Notes under the pieces: model-generated | Database searches by the model: none | Seen by the model: the letters and a program-made list of their open reading frames with translations, nothing else | Told to the model about the DNA's origin: nothing | Made by a program: the position numbers and the translations under genes | Origin: a virus | Direction: 5' to 3' (one strand) | Virus record (IMG/VR): IMGVR_UViG_3300042691_044682 | Location: 1-64,000 of that record | DNA length: 64,000 bases | In this document: in pieces, positions 63,267-64,000 of the stretch | Position numbering within the stretch: position 1 is the first letter of the stretch | How the letters are laid out: every line of letters begins with the position of its first letter

Positions 63267-64000
63267 TCACCCCGCCACGCTGTAGATTGCCCAATACGTC
63301 TCGACCGCCGTGCCGCTGCACTTGCCGCGCACCTGAAGCTGCGTGCCCTCCGGCACGTCCGCGAAGATCGGGACGCTGGTATGGAACCCCAGAAGCTCGT
63401 TCGTCGTGGTATTGACGTTGGCGTGCGCCGCATCTGTGTCGCCAAGCGTCAAGGGATTATTGCCCGCTCCGATCTGGCCGTAATAGGCGAGAGAGGTCCA
63501 TGAGCCGGAATTTGGACCGGTAAACAAAAGGTTGTGGCAGAACAGGTTGGTTGGCGTCGTGCTGCCGACGGCCGTCCACGATCCCGCCCATGCGCCGGAG
63601 TTGCCCGCCGTGTGCGCCGTGCCGGAGTAGTTCGCCTCGTCCACCCCGGTCGAGACCACGCGCGACCCGCAGCGCCACGTCCCAGGCCCCTTGTAGCCGC
63701 CATAGACCGAGATCACGCCGCGATGCGTCCGGCCCGTCGTCAGGCTGCGCGCCTGAAGCCCGAGATTAGCGCCGGAAGGGATGCGAACGGGCAGCCATAG
63801 GTCTCTGGTGGCCGGATAACTGCCGCCGTGGCCAACGATAATGCCGCTAACCAAGGGGGCCGCTGCCCATGATGTCCCGCCAGCCGGGTCAATCAAGATG
63901 TCGGCAAGGCTCCGCGTGTCTGTGTTTGCCACATTTCCGCCGTAGATGCGGGCAACCAAAAGCTGCCCCTCGAACCCCAGCGCGCCGCCCCCCCAGGCGA
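63267..64000 (-). CDS. Tail-associated protein, N-terminus off window
   Basis: At least 244 residues; the frame is open through the right window edge (GGGALGFEGQLLVARIYGGN). An internal TTG at 63959 is not needed as a start. Beta-rich with repeated Thr/Gly/Ser stretches (GVISVYGGYKGPGTWRCGSR; TNLFCHNLLFTGPNSGSWTS) and LRGKCSG-like end. Likely a virion surface or tail protein. Lower GC in parts than the rest. Confidence 0.62.
   Translation of the reverse strand, partial: AWGGGALGFEGQLLVARIYGGNVANTDTRSLADILIDPAGGTSWAAAPLVSGIIVGHGGSYPATRDLWLPVRIPSGANLGLQARSLTTGRTHRGVISVYGGYKGPGTWRCGSRVVSTGVDEANYSGTAHTAGNSGAWAGSWTAVGSTTPTNLFCHNLLFTGPNSGSWTSLAYYGQIGAGNNPLTLGDTDAAHANVNTTTNELLGFHTSVPIFADVPEGTQLQVRGKCSGTAVETYWAIYSVAG

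Noticed and set aside
1-64000. Insertion sequences or transposons.
   Set aside because: I saw no transposase-like protein and no terminal inverted repeats with target duplications; repeats present are the leaders, the pentanucleotide arrays and the tail-gene repeats.

Overview
The window is high-GC DNA (about 70% by eye) packed with small, tightly overlapping genes. It is a temperate tailed-phage genome of an alphaproteobacterium. A large terminase, a portal, tail-fibre and lysis genes, a RecE/RecT pair, a CI/Cro-type switch and a tyrosine integrase show that it is a phage. GapR- and GcrA-type proteins and many small families known to me from rhizobial/acetobacterial phages and plasmids point to an alphaproteobacterial host; an Acetobacteraceae-like host is my inference. 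Both window edges cut genes (a minus-strand gene at 1-2671 and another at 63267-64000), so the genome is longer than 64 kb. Major capsid and most tail-assembly genes are not seen.

Layout. (1) 1-18792, minus strand: accessory and structural genes running toward position 1. Small hypothetical genes come first, including an Acb2-like anti-CBASS protein at 10463-10744. Then come the large terminase, small virion proteins, the portal and two large, very basic virion-type proteins. The last of these carries an ADP-ribosyltransferase motif set and a JAMM metalloprotease motif. (2) 18949-30638, plus strand: about 26 small genes, mostly unknown. Most are separated by one recurrent two-part structured leader. 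(3) 30639-35786: an apparently gene-free, palindrome-rich stretch, then the control region (CI-like repressor 32271-33002, Cro-like 33044-33298, second Xre protein 33712-34059) and a DUF1376 replication-type gene with ten GTTAC/GTAAC motifs in about 100 bp. (4) 36039-42589, plus strand: more leader-bearing small genes and a DNA-methyltransferase-type gene. (5) 42837-52982, plus strand: RecE-like nuclease, RecT, MarR, a small HTH regulator, GapR, GcrA, ASCH, YkgJ-type, excisionase-like protein and integrase. (6) 52991-53018: a 3'-end tRNA segment, the probable attP. (7) 53238-54104, plus strand: three small genes, then a terminator. (8) 54245-64000, minus strand: holin-like and lysozyme genes, tail fibres and two repeat-rich tail proteins.

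The attP-like site lies between integrase and lysis genes with phage genes on both sides. If the genome is circular, the minus-strand block at the right end would join the minus-strand block at the left end into one late transcript. This fits a circular or virion-form sequence rather than an integrated prophage.

The main undescribed signal is the recurrent leader: about 26 copies upstream of early genes. Each has a gene-specific perfect hairpin, then a second stem of compensating sequence (for example CCCCC/GGGGG, CGCTCCC/GGGAGCG, GCCCTCC/GGAGGGC, CGCTG/CAGCG) enclosing a small hairpin and a conserved TCG-type bulge, ending directly at the ribosome-binding site. It looks like a phage-wide RNA element controlling translation or mRNA fate. 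Other notable points are pentanucleotide (NNGCC) arrays, a shared CACA-N6-TGTG operator-like motif, the ART+JAMM protein, the Acb2-like gene and the phage-borne GapR/GcrA pair.
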